From: Lutjanus erythropterus
Lineage: Eukaryota > Chordata > Actinopteri > Lutjaniformes > Lutjanidae
Reading direction: 5' to 3'
DNA: 64,000 bases
Assembly (NCBI GenBank): GCA_020091685.1
Contig: CM034595.1
Span: forward strand, 38,964,900-39,028,899
A program made the position numbers and the translations under genes. Below, piece by piece: positions 12,101 through 22,226 of the stretch. A model generated the notes under the pieces. That model did not search any database and was not told where the DNA came from. It was given only the letters and a program-made list of their open reading frames with translations. How positions within the stretch are numbered: position 1 is the first letter of the stretch; each line of letters opens with the position of its first letter.

Positions 12101-15100
12101 GAAACAACAGGGATTGGCCAGGAAAATCGGGAGAGCGGGAGCTTGATCAGAAAGTGTGTGCGCGTGTGTTCTCAAAAAGTGGAAGAGTCAACAAATCAGA
12201 CAGAGGCCTTTGTCTGCAAGCGCCTCTGTGTGTGTACCTTGTCACGTGGCGTGTGGAGGGCAGGTGGAGGCCAAGCTTTTTCTGGGGATATCTTTAGCAG
12301 GAAACCTTCCATCAGCCCTGTCTGTCTGCCACCAGTTTGATTTTATCTTGATTTTATAGGCACACACACACACAGATATAAACACACACAATGCCCAAAG
12401 GCAGCTGTCACGCCTCACTTCCTGTCTTCTGCCCCCGCCCTTGCCCCTCAAGCTCGTCTATCAAGTCTGTCACCTTAATTGGCCCACTGAGTTACTGATG
12501 GTATTCCTTAACCCTGTGACACACACACATCTCTGCTGAAGAGACCTGCAGAAGTTTATCTCTGCACACATGCTCCATTTAAAATGTTTTTAAAGGAGAA
12601 ATATGATGTATTTGTTAAATGTTATCACAAAATGACCCTGATATGCCATCAGAGATGAAGGAAACAATTCTAATTTTAAATACTTGCTTCTCTGACGACA
12701 GTGCTACAGCTGTGGTGTCTTCCTTTGAAATTTCCTGTTACTGTTTGATTCTTTCACATTAATTAGTTTATATTAAGGCCGAACGTTCGCTGAATGAGTA
12801 AGTGTCAGTTTATGAGTCAAAAGAAATTATTAATAATCTTGTGGATGGAGTAACACTGAGCAGTATGTCAGTGGATTTTGGCAGTGAGTGTATTTTAGTG
12901 TGTATGGGACTTACCTTTCTTGTCAGTTTACAATATTGCACACTCCTGCAGCATTCCTGCAGTGTTCCTGCAGCCTGAAACAACTCTCTTTCACCATTCA
13001 TGCTATAATAAATAGAATTTCAACCTATGGCTCCAACTCGGTACTTGGACTGATGTACTCATTTTTGCATGTGCACTGGTTACATACTGTTCCTTTGATT
13101 TATTAATGGGCCCCTGGGGGAACCAAGGGGACCTTATCTCGATCTGATGAACTCCCACTGACCTCTGTTCTCTCTCTGTGTCTCTTCAGAGCAGTCCCTC
13201 TTGGAGGTCAAGCAGCATCAGGTGAGCAGTGAGGAGCGTTTGGAAGCCTCCAGCCCGTCCCCTGTGGCAGTGACCCCGACCCCACCCAAGAGGGAACACA
13301 GCGTCCTCTCCATTCTGCGCGGCACCAACAGCAGCTCTTCCTCCTCTAAGAGGGAGCCCAGTCGGCCACTTCCCACCCGCCCTCGCTGTGCTGACAGCCC
13401 TGAGCGCCCCCTGTACCCACGTGCCCTCTACCCTGCTCTCAGGCCCCACCCACACATCCATGAAGACTTTCTTAGCCACAAACCACAGCTTGGTTACTCT
13501 CACTCTCCTGGCAACCAGTCTTCAGCCACACCCAGCCCATCAGCGAGGAGCAGCCCAGAGAGCAGTCCTCAGGGGAGCCCCTCGGGTCCAGCGCCATCCC
13601 CGGCTTCTTTCTACCCCACCGGACTGGGTTCCTACCCCGGTTATTCCCCACCATCTGTCCCCCTCTCCTCACCCTTCTATCCTCCAGGAGCCCCCTACTC
13701 ACGCTACCTCCTGCCACATCACTACCCTCTGCCTGGCGGTGGTGTCCCCACCATAGGAGGGATCTTCCCTAGGATGTACCCCCTCTACAGCAGCCTCCTG
13801 CCCTCTCATGTGCCGCTCCTGCCTTCCGACTCCGCAGGGAGGCGTTTCCCGATGACTGACCCCGTCCACCCTTCCTCCATCTCTGCCCATAGAGAGTTTA
13901 TCGTACCCGGGCCCACCAGTGCCTTCTCAGCTGCGACCACTCTGAAGGACAAAGCGGGGCCACACCACCCGTACTCTGGGCACGCTAACTCACATGGACC
14001 TGCCCACGCACCCTCCAGCAGCTCTCCAACAGCAGGCACATCACCCCCCAACGAGCGGGTGCCCACCAAGCCTACCTCAGCCCTCCTTGGTAATGCCAGC
14101 GAGCACTGCTCTGATGACGAGGCCATGAACTTGACCAAGGTGAAGCGTGGCGCAGGCTCAGCGGGCTACAAGGCGCTGCCGTACCCGCTGAAGAAGCAGA
14201 ATGGCAAGATCAAGTACGAGTGCAATGTGTGCAGCAAGACCTTCGGGCAGCTGTCAAACCTGAAGGTGAGGCTTGGGATGCTTCAGAGTTATTTAGTTTA
14301 TAGTTTATTTTTTAGTTTGACAGTTTCTCTGATAATTACACTAACTGAATGTGCATGATGTGCCTAATTTTCTTTCCTCTTCCCTGTCACACAGGTTCAT
14401 CTTCGTGTCCACAGTGGAGAAAGACCTTTCAAATGTCAGACCTGTAACAAAGGCTTCACCCAGCTGGCCCATCTGCAGAAGCACTTCCTGGTCCACACTG
14501 GGGAGAAGCCGCATGAATGCCCGGTAAGAAACAGTGCTGCAGATGATGCACTTTCATTGAGCTGATTTCTGAGACGGATGAGTGAATAAGCAGATGTTAC
14601 CGTTAGTTGGTGAGGTGCTGGAAGTTGCTGACATCATCTCTTTTGTCATCTTTTCTCTTCCAGGTGTGTCACAAGCGCTTCAGCAGCACCAGCAACCTGA
14701 AAACTCACTTGCGTCTCCATTCGGGGGAGAAGCCCTACCACTGCAAACTCTGCCCAGCCAAGTTCACCCAGTTTGTCCACCTCAAGCTGCACAAGCGCCT
14801 GCACTCCCGCGAGCGTCCGCACAAATGCCCCCACTGCCACCGCCACTACATCCACCTGTGCAGCCTACGGCTTCACCTGAAGGGCTACTGCCTGGCGGCT
14901 AACACTGGCTCCGGCAGCCCAGCTGTCTCCAGTCAGGCCACCTTGGAGGAGATGCAGCGTGCCAATGAGGAGATCGAGCGCTTCGACGTCAGCGAGCATG
15001 CAGAGCGGCTGGAGCAGCTGCAGGGTGGGGTGGAGGTGGAGGCCATGTTGGAGAAGCAGGTCTTGGGGATGCTGTGGAGGGAGGCCGACCTTAAATCCTC

Positions 15101-15272
15101 CCACTACCATTCCCACCACAAGGGCGGCGCCACCGAGCTTCGGTCTGCGGGTTACGGTGCATACGAGTCCCCGAATGAGACGTCGGTCATTAAGATTCGG
15201 CGCAGCAGCCCCATCCTACCACTTCCTGCAAACATCACCATCAAGCAGGAATCAGAGGATCACGCTTTTTAA
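3462..15272 (+). CDS. prdm1a: PRDM1/Blimp-1 transcriptional repressor, six visible coding exons
   Basis: PRDM1 (Blimp-1) is a nuclear sequence-specific repressor that recruits co-repressors and histone modifiers; in fish it drives slow-muscle, neural-crest and sensory-neuron fates. Six coding segments join in frame with GT-AG borders: 3462-3770, 6933-7052, 8460-8712, 13190-14265, 14395-14523 and 14664-15272, giving 831 residues (human isoform about 825). Order of domains: acidic N-terminus with the motif [10 protein letters not shown] (55-64); PR/SET domain about 84-213, with [13 protein letters not shown] and [10 protein letters not shown]; Pro/Ser-rich region about 230-540; five zinc fingers at 572-705, the last of C2HC type; and a C-terminal tail ending in an IKQE sumoylation-type motif (822-825). 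The exon at 3441 has its own acceptor, so at least one upstream exon exists but was not identified; a second ATG at 3489 has the better Kozak context. The adjacent atg5 favours the prdm1a copy. Identity is secure; the exact N-terminus and the a/b/c assignment are inferred. Confidence 0.96.
3961..4004 (+). repeat. (TG)n microsatellite in prdm1 intron
   Basis: About 22 TG units. AC-rich patches at 3782-3796 and 3935-3945 lie just upstream and are complementary to it. Confidence 0.97.
4935..5203 (-). mobile_element. hAT-type MITE remnant, copy 1
   Basis: Minus-strand copy of a fish element whose other copy lies at about 63240-63521 on the + strand. Shared blocks, compared in one orientation, are the AATCCTCACAT block, CAGC..AATRTTT, GCATTTTTGCTT and GATTAATC near the end. 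The right edge (TTAATCGATAATGACGATAA then TTGCAGCCTT) is the typical degenerate hAT-MITE terminus. A 20-base A run interrupts it at 5043. Confidence 0.7.
5651..5715 (+). repeat. (TG)n microsatellite, 65 bp
   Basis: Among the longest uninterrupted arrays in the window, within a prdm1 intron. It is the source of several spurious Cys-Val and Thr-His frames. Confidence 0.97.
6933..7052 (+). CDS. prdm1a: prdm1 PR-domain exon A
   Basis: This 120-nt, 40-codon exon is phase 0 at both ends and encodes residues 104-143. It carries the conserved core [19 protein letters not shown] and ends in NRKYFWR. The human exon has the same 40-codon length. The acceptor is GTGCAG at 6927-6932 and the donor is GTGAGT at 7053. 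The upstream splice region is GT-rich rather than pyrimidine-rich. A (CA)n array starts about 10 nt after the donor. Confidence 0.96.
7270..7318 (+). repeat. (CA)n microsatellite
   Basis: About 24 CA units, 90 bp upstream of an inverted (TG)n partner at 7407-7460 in the same intron. Confidence 0.97.
7407..7460 (+). repeat. (TG)n microsatellite
   Basis: About 27 TG units, complementary to the CA arrays at 7270-7318 and 7063-7084 in the same transcript. Confidence 0.97.
8460..8712 (+). CDS. prdm1a: prdm1 PR-domain exon B
   Basis: This exon encodes residues 144-227 plus the first base of codon 228. It contains the family signatures [10 protein letters not shown] (163-172), [11 protein letters not shown] and ELLVWYC (201-207), which complete the PR/SET fold. 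PR domains of PRDM1 lack most catalytic SET residues and act mainly in recruiting partners. The acceptor follows a strong C/T tract (CTCTCCAG, ending 8459), and the donor GTAAGT starts at 8713. Confidence 0.96.
9002..9045 (+). repeat. (CA)n microsatellite
   Basis: About 22 CA units in prdm1 intron 3, with an inverted TG partner 65 bp downstream. Confidence 0.97.
9111..9147 (+). repeat. (TG)n microsatellite
   Basis: About 18 TG units, the inverted partner of the CA array at 9002-9045. Confidence 0.97.
10545..10985. mobile_element. MITE-like dispersed repeat in prdm1 intron
   Basis: The left part (GGGCCCTTTTGCACCAAATT, then repeated GGTTCTTGAAC/GTTCAAGAAC) and the right part (GGTTCCAGCTGAGAACAGC, then CTTGCTGGTCC) resemble a common fish non-autonomous DNA element. 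No clean target duplication was found and the inside is AT-rich, so the boundaries are approximate. Confidence 0.4.
11625..11670 (+). repeat. (GGA)n purine run
   Basis: Repeated GGA/GAGGA units in prdm1 intron 3, inside a wider purine-rich stretch. Confidence 0.85.
13190..14265 (+). CDS. prdm1a: prdm1 long Pro/Ser-rich exon with first half of zinc finger 1
   Basis: This 1,076-nt exon starts in phase 1; codon 228 is split A|AG. It encodes residues 228-586. It begins with a motif resembling the human KREYSV..IL stretch (here [10 protein letters not shown]), followed by a long low-complexity Pro/Ser/Tyr region containing [15 protein letters not shown] and [10 protein letters not shown]. Near the end are [10 protein letters not shown] and [16 protein letters not shown]. 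The first two zinc ligands of finger 1 are Cys572 and Cys575. The exon ends in phase 0 after Lys586, inside the finger. In mammals the Pro/Ser-rich region binds co-repressors; that role is inferred here. Confidence 0.96.
14395..14523 (+). CDS. prdm1a: prdm1 zinc-finger exon (fingers 1-3)
   Basis: This 43-codon exon is phase 0 at both ends and encodes residues 587-629. It supplies His588 and His592 of finger 1, all of finger 2 (Cys600, Cys603, His616, His620), and the first Cys (628) of finger 3. It contains standard linkers of the SGERPFKC and TGEKPHEC type. It was too short and intron-bounded to appear as a long open frame. The flanking introns are only 129 and 140 nt. Confidence 0.96.
14664..15272 (+). 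CDS. prdm1a: prdm1 last coding exon (fingers 3-5 and C-terminus)
   Basis: This exon encodes residues 630-831 and stops at TAA 15270-15272. Finger 3 is completed by Cys631, His644 and His648. Finger 4 uses Cys656, Cys659, His672 and His676. Finger 5 uses Cys684, Cys687, His700 and Cys705, so it is C2HC, as in other PRDM1 proteins. A Glu-rich tail follows. The end, [12 protein letters not shown], matches the human C-terminal motif around VKQE, the site of SUMO attachment in PRDM1. Confidence 0.96.
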   Translation: MCHKRFSSTSNLKTHLRLHSGEKPYHCKLCPAKFTQFVHLKLHKRLHSRERPHKCPHCHRHYIHLCSLRLHLKGYCLAANTGSGSPAVSSQATLEEMQRANEEIERFDVSEHAERLEQLQGGVEVEAMLEKQVLGMLWREADLKSSHYHSHHKGGATELRSAGYGAYESPNETSVIKIRRSSPILPLPANITIKQESEDHAF

Positions 15273-16127
15273 AGGGACATAGAGTCAAGACTGCGTGACT
15301 CAAGACGGACTGCGTTGCCAGGAGCAACAGCTGTAAATAAATAATTCTCCACCTGGTTGTTATCAGGAGTGACATCATGATCACACCAGGTTCATCAGGG
15401 ACTCACGTACTCAGGGCTCAAGAGACACTGTCCCATGACTACTTAGCAGTTTATTATACTTAGAGACAATCATCTACCCAGGACTTACCTTTTAATGTAA
15501 TTAATATAATGCTATTATCATTATTGTTGTTGTATTATTTTGTTTCTGTTTTCAAATGTCTTTGTTTTTTTGATCAATTACTTGTTATATAACCTTCTTA
15601 ATTTATTATACTTTTTATTTGTCTTGTCTTCAAAAGCAATAAGTGGAAGGGATGGTTACGCTGACACGGTGAAATCAATGTAAAAAAAATGTTTTCCTGT
15701 TAATATTTTTTTCTCTCTGTGGCCATTTCTCTGTAGATAGTCACCCTCTCTCTATGCCTGTATCCGTCCTGCGACCTCTGACCTATAGAACCAGAGGTGT
15801 CCACTCTTCAGGGTTTTTAACTATTTAAATTTAGAAACCAACATAGCAGGTTTAAAAAGGGTTGAAGAACTTGCCAAAGTACGGCACATAAATTTGTTAA
15901 TTTAGCAAGAAGAGCTTTATTTCAACCCTGCTCGATGGCTTCCCTTAAAGTGTGTCTGTGTCCTTTTCTGATGCCTACTTAATTTAAATGAAACAAAAAG
16001 GGCATTTTTTGTATATTTTTCACAACGGTTACCTCAGTGTGAATGTGACTATATGAGTGTGTGTATTTGTGTGTTTGAAGGGACAGCTAGAGGTGGGAGC
16101 TTTCTATTTATTTGCGTTTTGCTACTT

Positions 16128-16161
16128 GAAGAAGAAGAAGAAGAAGAAGAAGAAGAAGAAA
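16128..16161 (+). repeat. (GAA)n trinucleotide run in prdm1 3' UTR
   Basis: About eleven GAA units in the sense strand of the inferred prdm1 3' UTR. Such runs are length-variable purine tracts. No coding frame is supported here. Confidence 0.9.
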
Positions 16162-16780
16162 CCAAACTGAACTGGAGTGCAGCTCTTCATGTGGTCCAAA
16201 GGAGCGGCGTGGCCCGCTCGACATGTAGCACATAACGGACTCGGGAGGCTGGCTAGCCGCCCCCCTTCGTCCCTCCTTTTGTTTTATTTTTCTACAACAC
16301 TGTTAACACCCAACAGGGAAGTGAACATCCTCACATTTAGGGATTCACACTTAAACGCTAGTAACCAAAGTTCACTTGGCTTTAATTCCAAATGCACACC
16401 AAAAGAAAAAAAGAGGAAAGGAAAATGAAAAACAAGGGAAGAAGGACTTGAGGAATCAAAATGCTGAAGAAGGGAAGATATACTGTGTGTATATGATGAA
16501 GTGTTTGCTCTTTAGCCGTGGTCTCTCGTTTTGTAGATGTTTTGTTGTTGTTCTTGTTGTTTATTAATATTTTGGTTGAGAAGAAAATGGCCCCCTTCTT
16601 CAACCCCACCCGTCCGCCATCTTGTTAATGAACTGGCATACACCAAAGCACCTCGGCCTTCTTTTATGCACTGGCCCCCCCTCCTCCTACTTTATAACTT
16701 CAGTGCCGATGCTTACACCATTTACACTGTGTAAAGTATATATAACAGGTCATACTGGCATTAAGACTCAACTTAATGTT

Positions 16781-16786
16781 AATAAA
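16781..16786 (+). promoter_or_regulatory. prdm1a: Candidate prdm1 polyadenylation signal
   Basis: A canonical AATAAA lies about 1.5 kb after the stop codon. It is followed within about 30 nt by a T/G-rich stretch (ctgtgattttctgcatcagt), as expected for a cleavage region. A shorter mRNA could use 15336-15341. Confidence 0.5.
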
Positions 16787-16829
16787 GCAACTGTGATTTT
16801 CTGCATCAGTTGTACATCAGCAGCCTGAA

Positions 16830-19800
16830 ATCTGTAGCTCTCCTTCTCCTCTGTTTCATCGTCTTTCTCTCTAATTAATGTTCGACCAAAGCGTCTCTTT
16901 CTCTGATCAGAGCTTTAACTCCAGAGGAGAATCTCCCAAAGGACTGTCTCTGTTTACATTCTGGTTTACATAGTTATTTATGTGCAAAAATGTCAAAATG
17001 TGTAAATTATGATATAAATGTTCACTGCTCTAATCTAAATCCTGCGGCTCTGTGTGTCTTTTTTTTTTGTTTTGTTTATAATCTTTGATGATGGAAATGG
17101 AAGTGCTTAGACAAAATTAGCACTTATCTTTATGAGAGTATTAATGTGGTGACAGAGCTAATATAAGTTCACCATCAGCATGTTATAGCTGTAGCTGTAG
17201 CCAAAACTTGCTGCTCTCTCTCTCTTGCTGCCCTCAAATGGAGTTTGTGAGGCCATGGTTACGACACAGGAAGTCATGATATGACATTCAAGTGGTTAAG
17301 TCATGAGACCACTGCTGCTAGGTGATGGCAACACGAACGCCAAAACTGCCTACAAAGCATCTACAAGCAGTTTAGCGGGTAACGTAATGCAGGAAATGCA
17401 AAGGCATATTCAAAAGATGAGGCTGTTAGAACTGTCAACATTTTCATCACACACATTATAAAATTACAATTACAATTAAAATGATAATATATTAACTTAC
17501 CATCAATGGAAAAATTTCCATGGCCTCCACGTCACATCTTGTGACCTTAGAGCTTTCATAAAATTCAGTTGTGAATAGATTTTAGTTTGTTCTGAAGGCA
17601 GCTAGCAAACAATTCAGTAACAAACACCACTTACAACCAAACAAACTTTAACTAATCTTGCCTGGGAAAATGTAACCAAAGGCTTGTCTCATCGGATTTC
17701 CAGGAGAATCTGATCCGCTGGCAGGTACAGTATTATGAACAAATGCACAAGTTAAAAACTTCTGCAACCTTTGATGCACAGGAAGTTCGAAAAAAAAAGT
17801 TGGGTAAATAGCTAACTAGCTAACCCGATAGCTTGCTAGTGTAACTTATGACCAAACATGTAATATGTGAACATGTGAAATGAAAAGTAACTGTGGAGAA
17901 ACTGTCATGTCGTATCTGCGAGCATACTTTCTGCTTGGACATATTTCTTACTGCACCTTTCCTTAGACATCTTATATAAGGACTCTTTTGGGGAAAAAGC
18001 TTTGCACCAGTTTTCTGGATGACTTCAATCCAAAATCTGGACCACAAGCGATGTCTTGCTAGGACAAGAGAAAAGAGAGAAAAGAATGCTTTAACAACAG
18101 TGTCCCTCAGGTGGGAAAAAAATCTGTAAATTTAAAGTTACCACTGGAGACAAGTCTACAGGTAAATATTTGATAAGATGTATATAACTGCAGTCTGTAA
18201 AAATGATTTAGGCCCTTCATCCATACAGGTGTTTTTACTTAATTTGCATGATTAGTCCTCTTCTCAAGACTCTGTGGACATGTACAGACTACAGACTCAC
18301 ACTCAAAGACAAGACAAGACAAATTACACCTTTAACCTGAGCAGAGGTTTAATCGTCCAGAATAAATGAAAACTGCTGAAATGACACAAACAACAGACAG
18401 ACCAGCTCAGGCAAATCACTAACATTCAGAGTCATGTTTTTAACCTCCAACACATTGATTCACATATTCCAACTTTTACTTCTGCAGTAAACCAGGTTCT
18501 CTCGTGGAAAGTCGTGAATCTTTATGTCCATTTCCGTGCTATGCCAAACTTTAAGACTGGAGCAGGAAATGGGAACACGGTTCCCCCTGCCCTATGGGCT
18601 GCAGTAACTGTGGTCTGTCTTTTATCCTGAATGCAGGAGACATGCAGACAACATGACTCATTTTAGAGCCTGCAGTCATCAGTCCTCAACCGTACAATCT
18701 GAGAAGAATGTGGATTTTAGTTTCCCATCTTGAATGACACCCAACTATAAGTCCTTAAAGTGACAGCTTACCCCAAAATCAAACATGCATATTTTTCCCC
18801 TCGCCTGTAGTAATCTAGATTTTTTGTTGTGTGTTGCAGAGTTTTAGAGATATCATTTATAGAGATGTCTGCTTTTCTACTTGACAGAAACTAGTTCCGG
18901 TAGATTCTACTGCAGAAATAAAGTAGGTCCGACATGAAAATGCTTACAAGAAGATCTGTGGATTGTCTAACAGGATTTTCAAACATATTTTTAGGTGCTT
19001 TGAGCACCACAAACACAGCACCATTTAGTCCCATCTATTAGATTATATACAGCCAGAATTGTCTCTTTAAATCTGTTAAATCATAAATATTATGTGACCA
19101 ACTGTGGGAAAGGTCAATGGTCAAATGATTAAGGGGTTAAAATAAAACCTAACATGACCCGCTATGCCACAGCTAGAGATAAGTTTGATTTCAAAATAAG
19201 AGCACATGAAACTGTAACGACAAGTCTTTTTTTTTTTCTTTTTTCAGTGTCACTGGTCAAAAAATCCAAGATGAACTTTTAGCATGTTGTAATTAAACTC
19301 TAAGGCTTTAGAAAATTCAGCATGTGACAGGAGACCTTAGCTCACAGGCCATTTCTGAGAGAGAGGGTGTTCCTATTGGTTGTTCTACAAATGCAGATAT
19401 GGGTGCATGTCCCTTGAGATGATGAAAGCCTGATTCAATGGCAGAAAATCCTGCAATTTGTGAGAAATTTCCAATAATTCCTTTACCTACAATGGTGCAT
19501 AGTAAAAAACATGTGAGTGTGCTCCACATGGAGGCTCACACGGAGCTTTGAGCTCATTATATTGAAGCCATGGCGCTCGTATCAAGACTGGGGACAGTGG
19601 TGTGTTTGTGTGTGGCAACCATGCAGCTTTTGCTGGCACAAAACTGAACATATCCAGTTTCCTTCTCGCTGTGAAATCAGGTTCTTCGCTGTTAACCTGA
19701 GCGTGGATGTCTGGACCATCCTCTCGCCTTGCTGTTAGATAGCTGCCTCTGAAGCCTTGGGATGCCCTGGGATCAAGGACTTCGGGAGGCTCGTGCTGTG

Positions 19801-20160
19801 GAGAGCGACTACTTCTAGTGCCATTCACACTTGTGGGTTTGGTGGCAGAGGCCGAGCCAAGTGATAAAGAGGCAGCAGAGACGGTGGCAGAAGATTTTGG
19901 ACTGTCTATGTGCAAACTGCCTGCTGCAGCACAAAGTCAAACTGAAACAAACACTAAAACTAGTTTGTCATATTACTTCACTTTCAACAGCCTAACAGGC
20001 AGTTACCACCCACATTCATTCTATGACCTCAGCACTGTTACTCAGTGATTCGAATCACAACACAGAGTAATGTCCAGAGTACTGAGGACACAGAACTACC
20101 CATTTGACAGTTACTTGCCATCACCATATCAGGAGGTGGAACCAATGACAGAGAGACAGC
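16830..20160. other. Intergenic sequence with MITE remnant
   Basis: Start of the desert between prdm1 and atg5. A recognisable MITE-like segment begins TTAAAGTGACAG at 18757 and continues to about 19035 (GTGCTTTGAGCACCAC). A GC-richer stretch at 19320-19915 has open frames on both strands, but none matches a known family. No gene was recognised. Confidence 0.4.
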
Positions 20161-20163
20161 TCA

Positions 20164-21247
20164 AGACTCATTTATGCCCCCGTTACGTATGAAAATACAT
20201 TTGTCCGTTTCAAATGATGCAACCATCGCTTCCCACGTACTTCTGTGTGTCCTAAAAAAAAAAAACGAGAGGCGAAGTTTGTCGCCTTCTGGTGTCTCAA
20301 AGGGGACCTTATTTTGGAAAAAATATATATCACAAAAGACATTTAGCATTCTTTGTTCCTGTTTGAATTGTACTTTTTATTACACATATGATGTTTGTCA
20401 ATTTACAAGATTATTTTACAAGACATTATCTTACCTGAAGTGTTTTATCCAGTGACTCCTGATGCTTTTATCAGCTGGGATGCAAAAGAACAAGCAAGCA
20501 CTGTTGCTCTTGTGACTACATCCCTGTACAAAAACACAAAGACATTGTAGCTTCAGCGGCTAACGTTAGCTTTTGAAGGAAGTCATGACATCACTTAGGA
20601 GACCGTAGGGTGTGCACTATTTCTAGTTACCTTCACAGTCTGATACTTCAACAGTTTTACACCAAACAACAAGCACCTTTGTTGTCTTGTAAAATTATCT
20701 TTAAATTGTTAAACATTAGATGTGTAATTCATACAATGAATCAAACAAGATTAAAAAAAAGTCTCTCATTATTGACTACTGTTCATATTTTTTCCCAAGT
20801 AAGATCCCATGGTGGTCCACAGAAAGGAGCATGACTTCAACTCTCTATACATCCACTAGAGGGCATCAGTCAGAGTCAAAAGCTACCCCCAAAAAAAGAA
20901 GAAGAGTAAAATGTTACTGACAAAAACAATACTGGCGATGCTGGAGAAGGTCATAATAATGTACCTCGTGAGAAAGAGGCAAAAGCAGAAGCAGCGTTCT
21001 GAACTGTGGGGTCTGTGCAGCTATTAAATACATTGTGAGATCAACTTCTTCTTCATGTGTTGTGGTCGTGTCTCGCTTGAACTATCGGCCACACTGCTAC
21101 ACAGTGTGTACCAGAGGCACTGCTCCGTTTCGTCCATATTGTAGGCTTTCACAAAACGCGCACAAATACAGACGGATGAACACAGAGGACAGACAGAAGG
21201 CGCCGTCCATGTCCGTATGCAAACCTAACATTAAGCATAAATGAGCC
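20164..21247. mobile_element. Possible Harbinger-like non-autonomous DNA transposon
   Basis: It is bounded by CTCATTTATGC at about 20167 and its exact inverse GCATAAATGAG at about 21234. Inside are features common in such fish elements, such as the CCACTAGAGGGC block near 20851 and an A-rich GAAGAAGAG run. No transposase frame was seen. Only 11 bp of the ends match perfectly, so the call is tentative. Confidence 0.4.
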
Positions 21248-22012
21248 TTTACGTTGCCTGGACCCGCTCTTTGCTGTAATGCAGAATGAACACAGGAGTG
21301 GCACAGGTGTTTAAATAATATGCATGAAAAGCAACATCAAGTGGGAATCAGTGCTAACGTTAGCAAGCTAGGCTAACAAGCTTCTATTTTCCAATTGTAA
21401 CATAACACAAGTCGATTTTCGAGCTAAATCATAATAGAAGTTATCTTGTGCACGATGGGTTTTCCTACATCGGGTTTCCCAAAGTGCTGTGTGTGTGCAC
21501 CAGCTGACTCTGGGAAAAATGCAGCCGGTTCCTGCCTACTTAAAGGTTCTTATCTGGCCCACAAGGCCATCAAGAGCACTTGGAAATTCACTATATGCAG
21601 TACATTCATGTTGTTTATATTGTTCTTCTTCTACTGTTGCTGCACCTATCATTGTAACCTGTATTCAGCATGCATTGTGCACAGTAACATTTCAAGTTTT
21701 GGACCCTGCCAAAAAAATAGTTAGCCCACAATTCAGTCACATGAGAAGGGTGACGACAGTAGAAGTGCATCACTGTGTTAGCCCAGTCTTACCTCATAGA
21801 CATGAGTCCCGGTATTCCCTGTGTAGAACACTTTTTACTCACTTTTGATCCTTATTTCACATTTTTGTCTAGCTCACATCAGCCCGATCAATTTCTCATG
21901 TGGCCCGCCATGAAAAACAAATACACTCCTGCTCTAGATGGTAAGAGAGAGGAAAAACGTAATTGTGGTCTAATGATGTAATTTTGGTATTATTGTTTCT
22001 ACAAGATTAAAG

Positions 22013-22226
22013 GTCAAACCTAAAGGTCAGCAGGAGAAGCCACCCAGCGATTAACTCCAGTTCTGTGCATAATGTACATGTTTTTGATTGTAAGGGAAAC
22101 CGAGGCACCCACACAGGCACATGAACATGCAAACTCCACATAGAAATGCCAAATCCAAACCAGGATTCAAACCCACAGCATTCTTCCTGTGAGGCAGAAG
22201 TGCTAACCACTGTGCCACCATGCTGT
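22013..22226 (-). mobile_element. tRNA-derived SINE
   Basis: On the minus strand the head reads ATGGTGGCACAGTGGTTAGC (box A-like), then CTTCTGCCTCACAGGAAGAA and GTGGGTTTGAATCC (box B-like). It continues with the conserved fish SINE body TGTGGAGTTTGCATGTTC and GTGTGGGTGCCTCGGTTTCC. This is a widely dispersed fish SINE. The promoter boxes are intact, but the body is diverged. Confidence 0.85.

Larger units (their letters stand above)
8713..13189 (+). other. prdm1a: prdm1 intron before the long Pro/Ser exon
   Basis: A 4.5-kb intron with donor GTAAGT and acceptor TCTTCAG. It contains inverted CA/TG arrays (9002-9045, 9111-9147), an hAT-MITE edge at about 10030-10092 (ending CGTTCAGCCCTAA), a MITE-like block at about 10545-10985, and a (GGA)n run at 11625-11670. 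A GC-richer, CpG-containing stretch at about 11870-12130 could be regulatory. No alternative coding exon was seen. Confidence 0.8.
15273..16810 (+). other. prdm1a: prdm1 3' untranslated region (inferred extent)
   Basis: This is AT-rich, non-coding sequence directly after the prdm1 stop. It contains an early AATAAA (15336-15341) overlapping a Pumilio-type TGTAAATA (15332-15339). It also has several ATTTATT/TTATTATA stretches (15520-15625) and a (GAA)n run (16128-16161). The AATAAA at 16781-16786 is the best candidate for the main cleavage signal. The extent is inferred, and a longer form to about 17.1 kb is possible. Confidence 0.6.

Noticed and set aside
19487-19915. Minus-strand frame of 142 codons in a GC-richer block
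   Set aside because: It has no recognisable domain or splice context; frames of similar length on the other strand suggest composition rather than coding.
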